Origin: Orychophragmus violaceus
Taxonomy: Eukaryota > Streptophyta > Magnoliopsida > Brassicales > Brassicaceae
Reading direction: 5' to 3'
Length of the DNA: 64,000 bases
Assembly (NCBI GenBank): GCA_030180135.1
Contig: CM058239.1
Span: 74,283,823-74,347,822, forward strand
Shown: positions 1 through 11,150 of the stretch, piece after piece
Position numbering within the stretch: the stretch's first letter is position 1
Layout: the number at the start of each line of letters is the position of its first letter
Made by a program: the position numbers and the translations under genes
Notes under the pieces: model-generated
What the model was told of the DNA's origin: nothing
Databases searched by the model: none
The model's input: the letters and a program-made list of their open reading frames with translations, nothing else

Positions 1-1054
1 CCCCCCCCCCCCACCAATCAGGGTAACTACCTATTTTGAAACAAGTGCTGGTTTCATGACCAGAACGTCCACAAGCAGTAAACTGTCTAGTCGGATCTTT
101 GTTTCTTGGAACAAATGGTGGATCATATTCACAGGAGCAGAAGATCGTTGTTTTGTAGACGAGGTTTGAATAACAAAACTCATATCATGGGTCTCTTTTG
201 CTGATTTTGAGATTGTATTGTTGTGTAGTGTTTCGTTTTGAACGATAGTCTAGTAAATACTGTCGAGATCAGGCAAGGGAGTTATTGGTCGAGTTACAAC
301 CGGTGAAAAATAAATTTCTAGGTTCACTATGTAAAATTTTACTTGGTGATGATGTAATGAAGGTAAACTAGTGCAAGCCTCCTAATCTATAAGTTGTTAT
401 TCGAGTAATGAGTGCATTTATGAGTGACCGTCTTTTGTTTTCTCAAAACCAAAACCCACAAAAATAGCATTAGTTTATGTTTCAGTCAACTTTTATTGTT
501 CTTCGTGTTTATAATAAACCAGAAAAGTTCAAAAGAAAGAGAAGAGTTTTTAGTTTGTTTGATTCAATTTTCAACCCCCAAAACCCAAAAAAAGTGTTAG
601 TTTCCATTTATATTTCTTTAGCTTCCAAAAACCTATTGCCCAAGGCTCCACTTGATTCAATTTTCCTTATTTCTAAAGTTAGAAACCGTGTGTGTTTTGT
701 TTGAAAAAGGAAACATCATATTCTGTTTTTAAAACCAAAAGGTTCCTTGTTTTCAAAAAGTTTAAAAGCAAACCAGCCTTCCTAAACCAACTTCCAAATA
801 CCTAAAACCAACTTAAAACCGTGACCCACTTGATTTAAACCAAAGAAAGGTGTTTTAACTCTTGATTTCGAAATTCCCTAACCGGTTTTCCTAAATTTGG
901 TCTCAAAACTTCCTAAAACTTTTTAAACCGAGTTTAATCTTCATGACTTGCTTGTTTAAGCATCCAAACCGTGTATATCATTGTTTGCAAGATATCAAGA
1001 AAGGTTAGGATACACTGATACTTGAGTTTTATTTGTGCAGGTACTAACTCAAAC
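1..1054 (+). other. Leader region of the gypsy element, no gene seen
   Basis: This stretch precedes gag. It starts with a run of 12 C, which may be real or an assembly-edge artefact. I see no long reading frame with family resemblance, no TGGTATCAGAGC-type primer site and no match to the 3' LTR segment at 10880-11893. It is therefore probably untranslated leader downstream of a 5' LTR that lies off the left edge. Repeated motifs such as aaaacccaaaa occur at 440-900. A possible 3' splice site (tttgtgcag at about 1032-1040) lies just before the gag start codon. Confidence 0.4.
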
Positions 1055-2641
1055 ATGGGAGAAGAAGCAGATGTTGATCAGATCACCATGGCTCAACTGT
1101 TAGAAACCATGAGAGGAATCAGTGCTAGGATCACAACACTGGAGCAGAGACCTAATCCACAGAGAGGACCCATCCTTAACCTGAACAGAAACCAGAGACC
1201 GCAAGAAGATGAGACAACTGATGAGGATATGCCTGAGTTAGAAGAGGATGAGCTACCTCCTTATCCAAATCAAGGAGGCAGTAGGTTTAACAACCCTGGC
1301 CGAGGCAGAGGAAGAAGAAACAATCACCAGCCTAGACATGGAGTTAGAGGCAGAGACAATGAAGAAGAAGATCAGAGGTTCAGAAAGTTGTCTCAAGGTA
1401 CCAAGTCTGTGGAAGAATACTTTGAGTTTGAGACCTTGAAGAACAGGCTTGAATTAGAGGATTCAGAAGAAGATAGGATTGCACGCAAGGTAGAGAGACA
1501 ACCATATGAAGATCTTGAAGAAATGTTGCACCTAGCTGTCCAAGCTGAGCAACACATCAACAGGAAGGTTTCTGCAACCAGTAGAGGGAAAGCAACATGG
1601 AATCAGCCACAAAAGTATTCAGACAAAGGAAAGGGAGCAGAAGTGGATTCCAAGTTTAAGAATTCAGTTTCTGATTAGCCTAAGGTTAACAAACCAGAAG
1701 CAAGCAGCAGCAAAGCTCCACCTCAAAGGACAAGAGACATTACATGCTTCAAGTGTCAAGGGAAAGGAAATTATGCTAGAGATTGTTCAAACCAGAGAGT
1801 GATGGTTTTAAGTGATAATGGAGACATTGAATCACAAGATGAAGCAAAGAATGAGAAGTTTGAATCAAAAGAAGAGGTTACTGATTATCCAGATGTGGGA
1901 GAGATACTTGTGACGAGGAGAGCTCTCAGTGCATTGTTTGAGCCAAAAACAGTCCAAAGCGAGAACATCTTTTATTCCAGATGCACCATTGACGCCAAGG
2001 TATATAGCCTGATCATAGATGGAGGATCTTGTACTAATGTTGCTAGTTCTTACCTTGTAGATAAGCTGAAGTTGAAAAAGACCAAGCATCCAAGACCATA
2101 CAGATTAAGGTGGCTCAATGATGAGACTGAGATGAGGATAGCTGAGGAAGTCATGGTACCATTCAGTATAGGTAAGTACCATGATCAAGTGAAATTTGAT
2201 GTTGTGCCAATGCAAGCAGGTCATCTACTCTTAGGGAGACCTTGGCAATTTTATAACGAAACCATGCACAATGGGAGGACCAACATCTACAGCTTCACAC
2301 ACCAAAACAAGAAGCATAACCTAGCTCCATTAACACCACAGGAGGTCTATGAAATGCAGAAAGCAATGGAAAAAGGTTCAAAGGTAAGTGAGACCAATCT
2401 TTTTGTTTCACCTTCTAATGTTTTGAAATCTTTAGAGCATAAAGAACCTGTGCTACTCATGATCTTTAGAGAAGGGTATGTTTCAGGTTTAGAAGAGCAG
2501 GAGCATCCCTTAGTCGTGTTTGAGCTATTGGAAAAACTCAAAGATGTGTTTCCAGAAGACATACTAGTTGGACGTCCACCTTTGAGAGACATTGAACACC
2601 AAATTGATTTGGTACATGAGCTCCATTTCCCAACATACTAG
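1055..2641 (+). pseudogene. gag-protease region of the gypsy element, broken
   Basis: The ATG at 1055 follows a possible splice acceptor. The first segment (1055-1678) is acidic and Gly/Arg/Asn-rich, then jumps directly to a conserved LSQGTKSVEEYF gag motif. In related gags roughly a hundred residues of capsid precede that motif, so an internal deletion is likely. A TAG at 1676-1678 interrupts the frame, which then continues unchanged: a zinc knuckle CFKCQGKGNYARDC at 1745-1786 (the usual His is Asn) and an aspartic protease with IIDGGSCTNV near 2012-2041, ending at 2641 by frameshift just after the PPLRDIEHQIDL linker typical before RT. It would have supplied capsid and protease to the same element. 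It cannot make a functional Gag. Confidence 0.75.
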
Positions 2642-3348
2642 CTTATAGAGTGAATACAGAAGAAGCTAAGGAGCTGTAAAAGAAAGTTCAAGAGCTTATG
2701 TCAAAGGGACATATCAGGGACAGCTTGAGTCCATGTGCAGTACCAGTTCTACTCGTCCCAAAGACAAATGGTACATGGAGAATGTATGTTGATTGCAGGG
2801 CCATCAACAACATCACAAGCAAGTACATACATCCTATCCCAAGACTTGAAGAGTGGATATCACCAAGTCCATATGAAAGAAGGAGATGAGTGGAAAACAG
2901 CCTTCAAAACCAAGCAAGGGCTTTATGAATGGCTTGTCATGCCATTTGGTCTCACCAATGCTCCCAACACATTCATAAGACTAATGAACCAGGTTCTAAG
3001 AGATTTTATATATAAATTTGTGGTAGTATACTTTGATGACATACTGATTTACAGCAACTGCTTAGATGATCATGTTAAGCACCTAGAACAGGTTATGGAA
3101 ACACTTGGATCAGAAGGTCTTTATGCAAAATTGAAGAAATGCATCTTTTGCACTGATCAATTGGTTTTTCTAGGATTTGTTGTAAGTTCACAAGGACTTA
3201 AGGTGGATGATGAGAAGATCAAGGCAATACAAGATTGGCCAACACCTACAACAATAGGACATGTCAGAAGTTTCCATGGTCTAGTTAGCTTCTACAGGAG
3301 GTTTGTGAAGGACTTCAGCACCATAGCCGCACCTCTTACGTCAGTGAT
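2642..3348 (+). pseudogene. Reverse transcriptase fragment, cut by the nested insertion
   Basis: Translation across two frames gives SKGHIRDSLSPCAVPVLLVP, then WRMYVDCRAINNIT, then after a frame change near 2849 KSGYHQVHMKEGDEWKTAF and the catalytic YFDDILIYS box (about 3030-3056). Compared with the family, about 20 residues between HPIPRL and KSGYHQ are missing. The frame continues through the VRSFHGLVSFYRRFVKDFS motif of the thumb/connection, to APLTSVI at 3340-3348, where the Athila-like element begins. The rest of the same reading resumes at 9145. The deletion and frameshift alone would inactivate it. Confidence 0.8.
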
Positions 3349-4510
3349 TGATATATCATGGTTTTTACCTGTTTTAAGCCATGATATAAGTGTGTTTTAG
3401 AGTCATTTGTGGTGTCTATCGAGTCATTTATAGGTGTTTATTAGCTACATGCACGTTTGGAGGATTTTGGGAGATATTGGAGCATTTTGGGCAAAATGAG
3501 GAGCTTAAGCCGAGAGAGTTAATTTCACCAAGTCTGATCGACCAATGCATCGATCGACGCATCATTGGCATCGATCGTTGCAGCCCTGCGCCAGCACATT
3601 AATGAAGACTTTGGAGGTTTGTAGTTTTGCCCCAGGAAGTTCCAGTATTTGCGAAAAGACACCAAGCGTGATTTAGGCTTTATAATTAGGTTTTTGGTGT
3701 TTTGTTTAGGAGACGCTTTCATACTATTAGCTTTTTAGAGAGAGAGAGACCTAGAGGCTGATCATTCTTGTACTCCAGAGAGAAGATTTCGAACCTTTTA
3801 ACTCTTTACTCTTGGATTTTATGATATCTATTTATTCATTGATTTGTGTTCCATTAATCATGTCTGAGTAGATTCATAGTTAGGTTTAGGGATTCTCTTA
3901 AGGGTTTTCATGACTTGCTAGATTAATTTATCAGTTAAGGATTCGTATCTTATTTGTTCTTCAACCTGAATTGTTCTTAATACTAGTTTCTAACCTGATC
4001 ACTTAGAATCTAGACTTTAGGTTTATAAATTGACAAGAAAGTGTGGTTTAGAATCTGATCTATTTAGGTTGAGCAATTTAATTATCTGCAAAGAAATTTG
4101 GTTTAATTGAATTGTGAACAAATTAAACTTGCAGTTAAGGCTAGTTTAATCTGTTAGGAATTGCAAAGACTTAGAGAATTCTCGCAACGAAAGTTAGTTA
4201 GTTCTATCTTGTGTTTGAGTTCTAGAACCGAACTTAATTTGATCCTGACTGATAATTGATCTGCTTGTCTGATTTCCTGAGAACTCCCCAGACTTGACGC
4301 TTTTAGTACTTGCTTCACAACAACCGTTCTTGCTCCTGATTTACTTTCTGCTTAGTTATTTATTTTCTAATTAGTATCGCCTAGCTTAACTTGACATTCT
4401 ATAGTCTATCGTAAGATTTCTTGAGTCTCTGTGGGATTTGATACCTTTTATACTACAATCACATAACTGTCAACTTGCAGTAGAATAGGATAAAAACTCT
4501 GAGCCTATCA
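3349..4510 (+). repeat. Left LTR of the nested Athila-like element
   Basis: Terminal repeat of 1162 bp, the partner of 7968-9144. It carries a CGATCG-rich patch at about 3535-3600, an AGAGAGAGAG tract near 3738, and ends in CCTATCA immediately before the primer site. Scattered substitutions and small indels against the right LTR show that the insertion is not recent. Confidence 0.92.
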
Positions 4511-4516
4511 AGTTTT

Positions 4517-4534
4517 TGGCGCCGTTGCCGGGGA
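4517..4534 (+). other. Primer binding site, tRNA-Asp type
   Basis: TGGCGCCGTTGCCGGGGA is complementary to the 3' end of plant tRNA-Asp including CCA. It lies six bases inside the left LTR, the expected position for minus-strand priming in Athila-like elements. Confidence 0.9.
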
Positions 4535-4635
4535 CTCTTTTGAGTCTTCGATAGATTTGAACTTAGGGTTTAGACTAGGTTTTTCGTTTTTGTTTTTGGT
4601 TACTGATTTTTTTTCTGTTTCTTGCGTTTAAGAAG

Positions 4636-6626
4636 TACCAACGTGACTGTCCTCATCATGGATTCTCTGAAGTGACGCTGCTAGGCATATTCTTCAGAGC
4701 AATTGATCTCCATTACCAGTCTGCATTAGATAATGCCAGCAATGGCAATTTCAATACAAGGACTCCTGAACAGGCTAGGACGCTGATTGATAACTTGGTG
4801 AGCAGTAATAGCACCAAGACTACTGATAGAAGAAGGAAAGAGTCTAGTGGAAAGATCGATAATCTGGAGATTGCTGATATCAGGAACAAGCTGGACACTG
4901 TTCACAGTTTGTTGACTGGAAAGAAAGCTGTCCACTTTGCTCAGGAAGTTGAAGTGTTTGAGGCTGAAGGAGATCACCAGGAAGAGGATGTGAACAACAT
5001 CAATGGCTCTGGATTTCAAGGAAACAGGTTCGTAAATCAGCAAGGCAACAAGTTCTTTAATGGTGGACAGAAGAGTGCTTTCAAAAACAACCAGAACTCT
5101 TCTGGATATGGACAGACTGCTGGTTATCAGAAACCTTTTCAGCAAGGTAATTCTTATCAGAGGACTTATGGATCATCCTCCTATCTGACACCTCCTGCTG
5201 CTAGTGTTCATGAGAGCAAGATGGAATCCATGATGGAGTAGTTTCTGGAGGGTCAGACTAAGACTGCTGTAGACTTCAACAAGAAGCTGGATGTTGTGTA
5301 TGAAGATCTGAATGGGAAGTTTGAATCCTTGAGTACACATGTGAAGCAGTTGGATACACAAGTGAACCAAATTTCAAGCTCAGTCAAGGGAAGAATGTCA
5401 TGGACACCCACATCAAAGCTTGGTCAGTTCATATTGATGATGGATCAAACCAAGGAGAGAAATTCGAGTTTAATACAGCTGAACTCGTTGAAGAAGCTGA
5501 AAAACCCGAGACTATCAGTGATGAATTACCTGCATCGACCGTTGCACAAAACGCGTCGATCGTTGCATGTCGTGAAAAATCAGCCTCACTTGTTTCTCGT
5601 GGTATTGCTGAAGAGAAGGCTCACAAGCCTACTACACCTTTCCCTGAGGTGTTTGAGATATCTCAACAATAACTTGATGAAGCCAGACAGCTGGAAGTAA
5701 TGGATGAGAAGTTGGAAGAAGATCCACAACCTGATGATCCACCATATCACCCTTGTGTGCAGAGATACTTGGAGAAGATGCTACCTATGGACGAAGTGTT
5801 GAAAGATTGGGTGATAGTGATTCCTAAACAAGTCAGTGATGTGTTGCTGACTCATATCCCCAAGAAGCTACCTGATCCTGGTATATTTGTGCTGAGCTGT
5901 TCCATCTTTGAGGATAGCTTCAGGCGTTCCTTGTGTGACTTAGGAGGTGCTGGAAATCTCATGCCATACTCTGTGGCAGAGAAACTGGGGATGACAGATT
6001 TTTCACCCACTAGGACCTCTATGGTCCTAGCTGATCAGTCAATAAGGATTCCAGAAGGAGTTCTTGAGGATGTCCCAGTTAGAGTTGGAAACTACCTAGT
6101 TCCGACAGATTTTGTGGTGCTTAAGTACGATAGTGAGCCATATGATGCTCTAATACTGGGAAGACCTTTCTTAGCCACAACTGGAGCGAAGATTGATGTG
6201 AGGCATGGTCTGATTGATCTCCATCTGGGAGATGAGCCTCTACACTTTAAGATGGATATGCTGTGCAGACCAAAGATTGATGGTCAAACATTTAGCATTG
6301 AGGATGGACAAGAAGCGCAGAAGAGTGAGACTTTAGTTTCTGATCCTGAAGAGGAGAGGATGGTGGTTTCTGACAATTCCACTCTAACATCCTCAGAGCT
6401 TGCAACTGCTTCTAAGCAGAAAGCTCCTGACATCAGAACCTCACCAAAGCAAAGGTACGCGTCTTCCAAACTCAGTTCTACTAACTTTACTGTTGTGAAT
6501 GCAGGAGAACATCGCATCCCTTCGTTTCTTGGACGAGCTCACACTGACAATGCTTACTCTCCACCTTGGATGAGGACACTTTCGCAGAGGCACTCACAGT
6601 CTCTGTCGAAACTTCCAGGAGCCTAA
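4636..6626 (+). pseudogene. Athila-like gag-protease remnant
   Basis: The frame opens near 4636 without a good ATG, so the gag N-terminus is gone. It shows FFRAIDLHYQSALDNASNGN, a helix pair ending NKLDTVHSLLTGKKAVHF, then a Gly/Asn/Gln-rich tail (about 5000-5220). Interruptions are a TAG at 5239-5241, a frame change near 5397 and a TAA at 5670-5672. From 5700 the frame runs open to 6626 and includes a retroviral-type aspartic protease: DLGGAGNLMPYS near 5938-5973 and ALILGRPFLAT near 6148-6180. Athila proteases normally read DLGAS at the active site; the change to DLGGA is unusual. No RT follows. Gag and protease would package element RNA, but this copy is defective. Confidence 0.75.
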
Positions 6627-6668
6627 TCTCGTTCGTCCGGTCAAGCTAATGACCATAAACAAGCGCTG

Positions 6669-6686
6669 AGTGGGAGGCAACCCACT
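6669..6686 (+). other. Short hairpin after the gag-protease frame
   Basis: AGTGGG (6669-6674) and CCCACT (6681-6686) form a perfect six-base stem around the loop AGGCAA. It lies about 40 bases after the end of the protease frame. I recall a similar GCGCT...GGGAGGCAACCC motif from many Athila-like elements at this place. Its role is unknown. Confidence 0.5.
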
Positions 6687-6789
6687 GTTTCGTTTGTACA
6701 TATTCTTTTTGGTGTTTTTGTTAGGATTTTACGTTCTGTTTTGTTTTTGGTGGGTTTTGCTTGCAGATTACGAGTCTGAAACTGACGAA

Positions 6790-6945
6790 ATCGCAATGCA
6801 ATGATCGACACGGTCCTGTGTTTCGATCGATTCAACACGAAAATCGCATTGCAGCGATCGTTGCGGTCCTGTGCAACGATCGACACATAATCGCAATCGC
6901 CTTGCAACGATCGTCGCATTTATGCGTAACGATCGATGCAGGTGC
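6790..6945 (+). repeat. Cluster of CGATCG-type short repeats
   Basis: Within about 150 bases the motif GATCG recurs many times in related contexts such as GCAACGATCG, TTTCGATCGATT and GTAACGATCGATGCA. Related copies occur in the LTRs (about 3535-3600 and 8145-8210) and inside the gag frame (about 5530-5570). It looks like a dispersed internal repeat of the element, not coding sequence. Confidence 0.6.
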
Positions 6946-7967
6946 GAGACAAGTAAAACCCGACAGAACCTAACACATCCCTTAACATTTTATTCTTTTA
7001 CCAACCCTAAGCTTGAGACCACTGGGGACAGTGTGTTTCAAGTGTGGGGGAGGTAGCTACTGATGCACGCTTTTTGTTTTCTTAGAGTCAGTCCAAATCG
7101 GTTTTATCGAGTCAAAACAGTTTAAGTAGGAAACAATTAATTTTTGAGAAGCCAACAACACTTGCAGGAACTTAAGTAACCATTGGGATGAGCTTGCAGA
7201 TCAATCTTTGACTATTAGAAAACCCAATGCAGATCAGCCTACTAAGAACACCCACATCACTTCAGGTATCAGAGGATCCTTTACTGCCTTCACCCCTAAT
7301 TTTGACTTACTTTTCTCACCTAAGGGCTTGGTATACCTTGAGTCGGATTCCTCTGTTAGTTCTGACACAGCTTGTGAACCTGTCCAAGTAAGGTTCCCTT
7401 CTCCCCTTCCTTAAAGTAAAAAAAAAAAAGAGTAATAAACTGAGGATGAGCTAATAGCTCCGAAGTGGTCGCGGGAGTGGTAGAGACCCCTATTACCTCC
7501 TGTGCATCCATGGAATGTGTCCAAAGTACACCCCATAACGGGAAGAGAGCACTGATAAAAAAAAAATGATACCCAATGGGGAGAAATCAGTTGCTAAGGA
7601 AGGGAAAAGAGAAGAAAGGTACCAGAAAAAGATAGTATGGTGGTCTAGAGCTAACAGAGTAATAGTCCATGTGACCTTTGATTGATTCTCCTTAGGTGAG
7701 ACCGCACTTAATAGCTTATAGAAGTCAGTAGGGTGAATTTGAATGCTTTGGATTGATTGTGGAGTTTACTCAGGACAGTTGCTAAGTGTGGGGGAAGTAT
7801 ATGTTGGTATTGATATCTTGCAGGTGAATCTTTCATGTGGCTTACTAAGGGGAATCTGAGTGTTGTGCTTCTAATATGAAAAGAGTTTCTGAAATTTTCA
7901 AACCTCTTCACCACATTCTGGTTTTCTGTTTTGCTTGAGGGCAAGCAAAAGCTAAGTGTGGGGGAGT
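6946..7967 (+). other. 3' non-coding region of the Athila-like element with three PPT-like tracts
   Basis: No credible coding sequence is seen. The tract AAGTGTGGGGGA occurs at about 7040-7051, 7784-7795 and 7954-7965; the last directly abuts the right LTR and is the functional-position polypurine tract. The two upstream copies are spare or decoy tracts. Poly-A runs lie at 7419-7430 and 7557-7566. Confidence 0.65.
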
Positions 7968-9144
7968 TGATATATCATAGTTTTTACCTGTTTTAAGCCA
8001 TGATATAAGTGTGTTTTAGAGTCATTTGTGGTGTCTATCGAGTCATTTACAGGTGTTTATTAGCTACATGCACGTTTGGAGGATTTTGGAAGATATTGGA
8101 GCAAAATGATGAGCTTAAGCCGAGAGAGTTAATTTCACCAAGTCTGATCGACCAATGCATCGATCGACGCATCATTGGCATCGATCGTTGCATCCCTGCG
8201 CCAGCACATTAATGAAGACTTTGGAAATTTGCAGTTTTGCCCCAGAAAGTTCCAGTATTTGCGAAAAGACCCCAAGCGTGATTTAGGCTTTATAATTAGG
8301 TTTTTGGTGTTTTGTTTAGGAGACGCTTTCATACTATTAGCTTTTTAGAGAGAGAGAGACCTAGAGGCTGATCGTTCTTGTACTCCAGAGAGAAGATTTC
8401 GAACCTCTTTAACTCTTTACTCTTTGATTTTATGATATCTATTTATTCATTGATTTGTGTTCCATTAATCATGTCTGAGTAGATTCATAGTTAGGTTTAG
8501 GGATTCTCTTAAGGGTTTTCATGACTTGCTAGATTAATTTATCAGTTAAGGATTCATATATTATTTGTTCTTCAACCTGAATTGTTCTTAATACTAGTTT
8601 CTAACCTGATCACTTAGAATCTAGACTTTAGGTTTATAAATTGACACGAAAGTGTGGTTTAGAATCTGATCTATTTAGGTTGAGCAATTTAATTATCTGC
8701 AAAGAAATTTGGTTTAATTGAATTGTGAACAAATCAAACTTGCAGTTAAGGCTAGTTTAATCTGTTAGGAATTGCAAAGAAATTTGGGTTTCTGCTAATT
8801 AGACTTAGAGAATTCTCGCAACAAAAGTTGGTTAGTTCTATCTTGCGTTTGATTTCTAGAACCGAACTTAATTTGATCCTGACTGATAATTGATTTGCTT
8901 GTCTGATTTCCTGAGAACTCCCTAGACTTGACGCTTTTAGTACTTGCTTCACAACAACCGTTCTTGCTACTGATTTACTTTCTGCTTAGTTATTTATTTT
9001 CTGATTAGTATTTCCTAGCTTAACTTGACATTCTATAGTCTATCGTAAGATTTCTTGAGTCTCTGTGGGATTCGATACCTTTTATACTACAATCACATAA
9101 CTGTGCACTTGCAGTAGAATAGGATAAAAACTCTGAGCCTATCA
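7968..9144 (+). repeat. Right LTR of the nested Athila-like element
   Basis: 1177-bp partner of 3349-4510, starting TGATATATCA directly after the polypurine tract and ending CCTATCA, followed by the target duplication GTGAT. It lacks a short stretch near 8100 and has a short extra stretch near 8775 relative to the left LTR, which accounts for most of the length difference. Confidence 0.92.
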
Positions 9145-11150
9145 GTGATCAAAAGAACAAATCATTTGAATGGGGAGAGGCTCAGGAACAAGCATTCACA
9201 CGGCTCAAAACCATTCTCACTAATGCACCAGTATTGGTACTTCCTAACTTTGATAAAATGTTTGAGATTGAGTGTGATGCTTCTGGTACATGAATAGGTG
9301 TAGTGTTGACACAAGGAGGAAAACCAGTAGCTTACTTCAGCGAGAAACTGAATGGTGCAACACTCAACTATCCAACATATGACAAAGAGTTGTATGCTCT
9401 GGTAAGATCACTGGAAACTTGGCAATATTACTTGCTTTCTAAAAGAGTTTGTGATACATACAGATCATGAGACTCTAAAGCACCTAAGAAGACAGACTAC
9501 TCTTAAGAAAAGGCAAGCAAAGTGGTTGGAGTTCATAGAAACGTTTCCCTATGTGATCAAGTACAAGAAGGGGAAAGAAAACATTGTGGCAGATGCACTA
9601 TCCAGGCACCATTCTCTCATAACAACAATGGAGTCTAAGATCATGGGATTTGAGCATATCAAGGACATGTATGCTGATGATCCAGACTTCAAGGACGTGT
9701 ATCAGGAAACATCTAAGGCAACATTTGGAGTATTCTATCAGCAAGATGGCTTCCTGATCAAGGAGAAGAGGCCATGCATTCCACAAGGTTCCATGAGGGA
9801 ATTGATCACTAGAGAAGCTAATGGAGGAGGTTTGATGGGGCATTTTGACAGGGATAAGACCTATAGTGTTCTAAAGGAGCATTTCTTTTAGCCACACATG
9901 AAAAGAGATGTGGAAAGGTTCTGTGCCAAATACATCACATGCCTAAAAACAAAATCCAGGTTACATCCACATGGTTTATATATGCCTTTACCAATTCCTA
10001 ACACACCATGGGTGAACATTTCAATGGATTTTGTTTTAGGATTGCCCAAGATCAACAACAAGGATTCAATCTTTGTAGTTGTTGATAGGTTTTCTAAAAT
10101 GGCTCATTTTATTGCTTGCAACAAGACTAATGATGATGTGCAAATAGCTGATCTATTCTTTAAAGAAGTGTTCAAGTTTCATGGAATTCCAAGAACTATT
10201 GTTTAAGGACACAAAGTTCTTGAGTCACTTTTGGAGGGTACTTTGGAGGAAGCTAGGCACCAATCTACTATTTTCCACCACTTGTCACCCCCAAACAGAT
10301 GGACAGACTGAGGTAGTAAACCGCACTCTCTCAACACTCCTGAGTGCCACGGTTGGTAAGAACATAAGGAACTGGTTATCTTGTTTGTCATTCATTGAAT
10401 TTGCCTACAATCATGCTAAGCATTATATTACTAACCATTATCCTTTTGAAGTTGTGTATAGATTTAATCCTTTAGCTCCTTTAGATCTTGCCCCAAGCTA
10501 TCTATACAAGTACAGAAGGAGAAGCAAAAGCAGACTTTGTCAAGAAGCTGCACCAAAGAGTTAAGGAGAATGTGGAGAAGAAGACTGAGAAGCATAGGCA
10601 GAAGGCTAACCAGGGAAGAAAGGAGGTGATCTTTGAACTAGGAGATTGGGTCTGGCTGCACATGAGGCAAGAAAGATTCTCAAATCGGAGGAAGTCAAAG
10701 CTAGCACCAAGAGGAGATGGACCATTCCGAGTCTTGGAGAAGATCATCAACAATGCATACAAGCTGGAGCTGCAAGGTGAGTTAAACCTTTCTCCAACAT
10801 TCAATGTTTCTGATTTAGCTCCTTATGATGCAGGTCAATCAGTTCTGAGTTCAGAACCTCTTCAAGGGGGAGGGAATTATGAGGACATAGAACCAGAAGC
10901 AGAAGATCCAATGCCCATCATAAGGAAAGTACCATTGATAAGATCAGCAACTAAGACTCTGAGAAACCAAGTCAATGAAGTTGTGCAATGTCTATTGAGT
11001 CAAGCTTATGAACAAGTACAAGAGCAAGAGGAAGTCATCATCAGAACGGACAGTCCAACACTATTCAACTCTGCTCAGAAGGGACTCACCATATGCACCA
11101 TCTTGCTTAGTTCAGAGTGTAATGTTCATAACACTACACTTGAGGTCTGA
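9145..11150 (+). pseudogene. RNase H-integrase part of the outer gypsy polyprotein
   Basis: The reading resumes after the nested element with FEWGEAQEQAFTRLK, then RNase H with IECDAS and VAYFSEKLNGATLNYPTYDK. A TGA near 9292 and a one-base shift near 9445 break it. IHTDHETLKHLRRQT and IKYKKGKENIVADALSR close RNase H. Integrase follows, with the zinc-binding region, NISMDFVLGLP (first catalytic Asp), VVVDRFSKMAHF, then a shift near 10205 and CHPQTDGQTEVVNRTLSTLL, which carries the catalytic Glu. A TAG at 9889-9891 replaces a conserved Trp (TGG to TAG). The C-terminal part from 10488 reads GDWVWLHMRQERF, KSKLAPRGDGPFRVLEKI and TFNVSDLAPYD, without a chromodomain, and continues across the polypurine tract to 11150 inside the LTR. 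Confidence 0.82.
10863..10879 (+). other. Polypurine tract of the outer gypsy element
   Basis: CAAGGGGGAGGGAATTA sits directly before TGAGGACATAG, taken as the first bases of the 3' LTR. It is read in frame as part of the integrase C-terminal extension, as in CRM elements. Confidence 0.6.

Larger units (their letters stand above)
3349..9144 (+). mobile_element. Nested Athila-like LTR element lacking RT and integrase
   Basis: LTRs at 3349-4510 and 7968-9144 start TGATATATCA and end CCTATCA. The element is flanked by a perfect 5-bp duplication GTGAT (3344-3348 and 9145-9149), so the borders are firm. Directly inside the left LTR is a tRNA-Asp primer site; directly before the right LTR is a polypurine tract. 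The 3.46-kb interior codes only for a gag C-terminal part and an aspartic protease resembling Athila, with no RT, RNase H or integrase trace. It is therefore a non-autonomous copy, presumably mobilised by an autonomous relative. It sits inside the RT region of the outer gypsy element, so it is younger than that element. Confidence 0.9.

Noticed and set aside
1..12. Run of C at the window start as a possible telomere or tail
   Set aside because: Just a homopolymer at the edge, possibly an assembly artefact; no telomeric CCCTAAA repeats.
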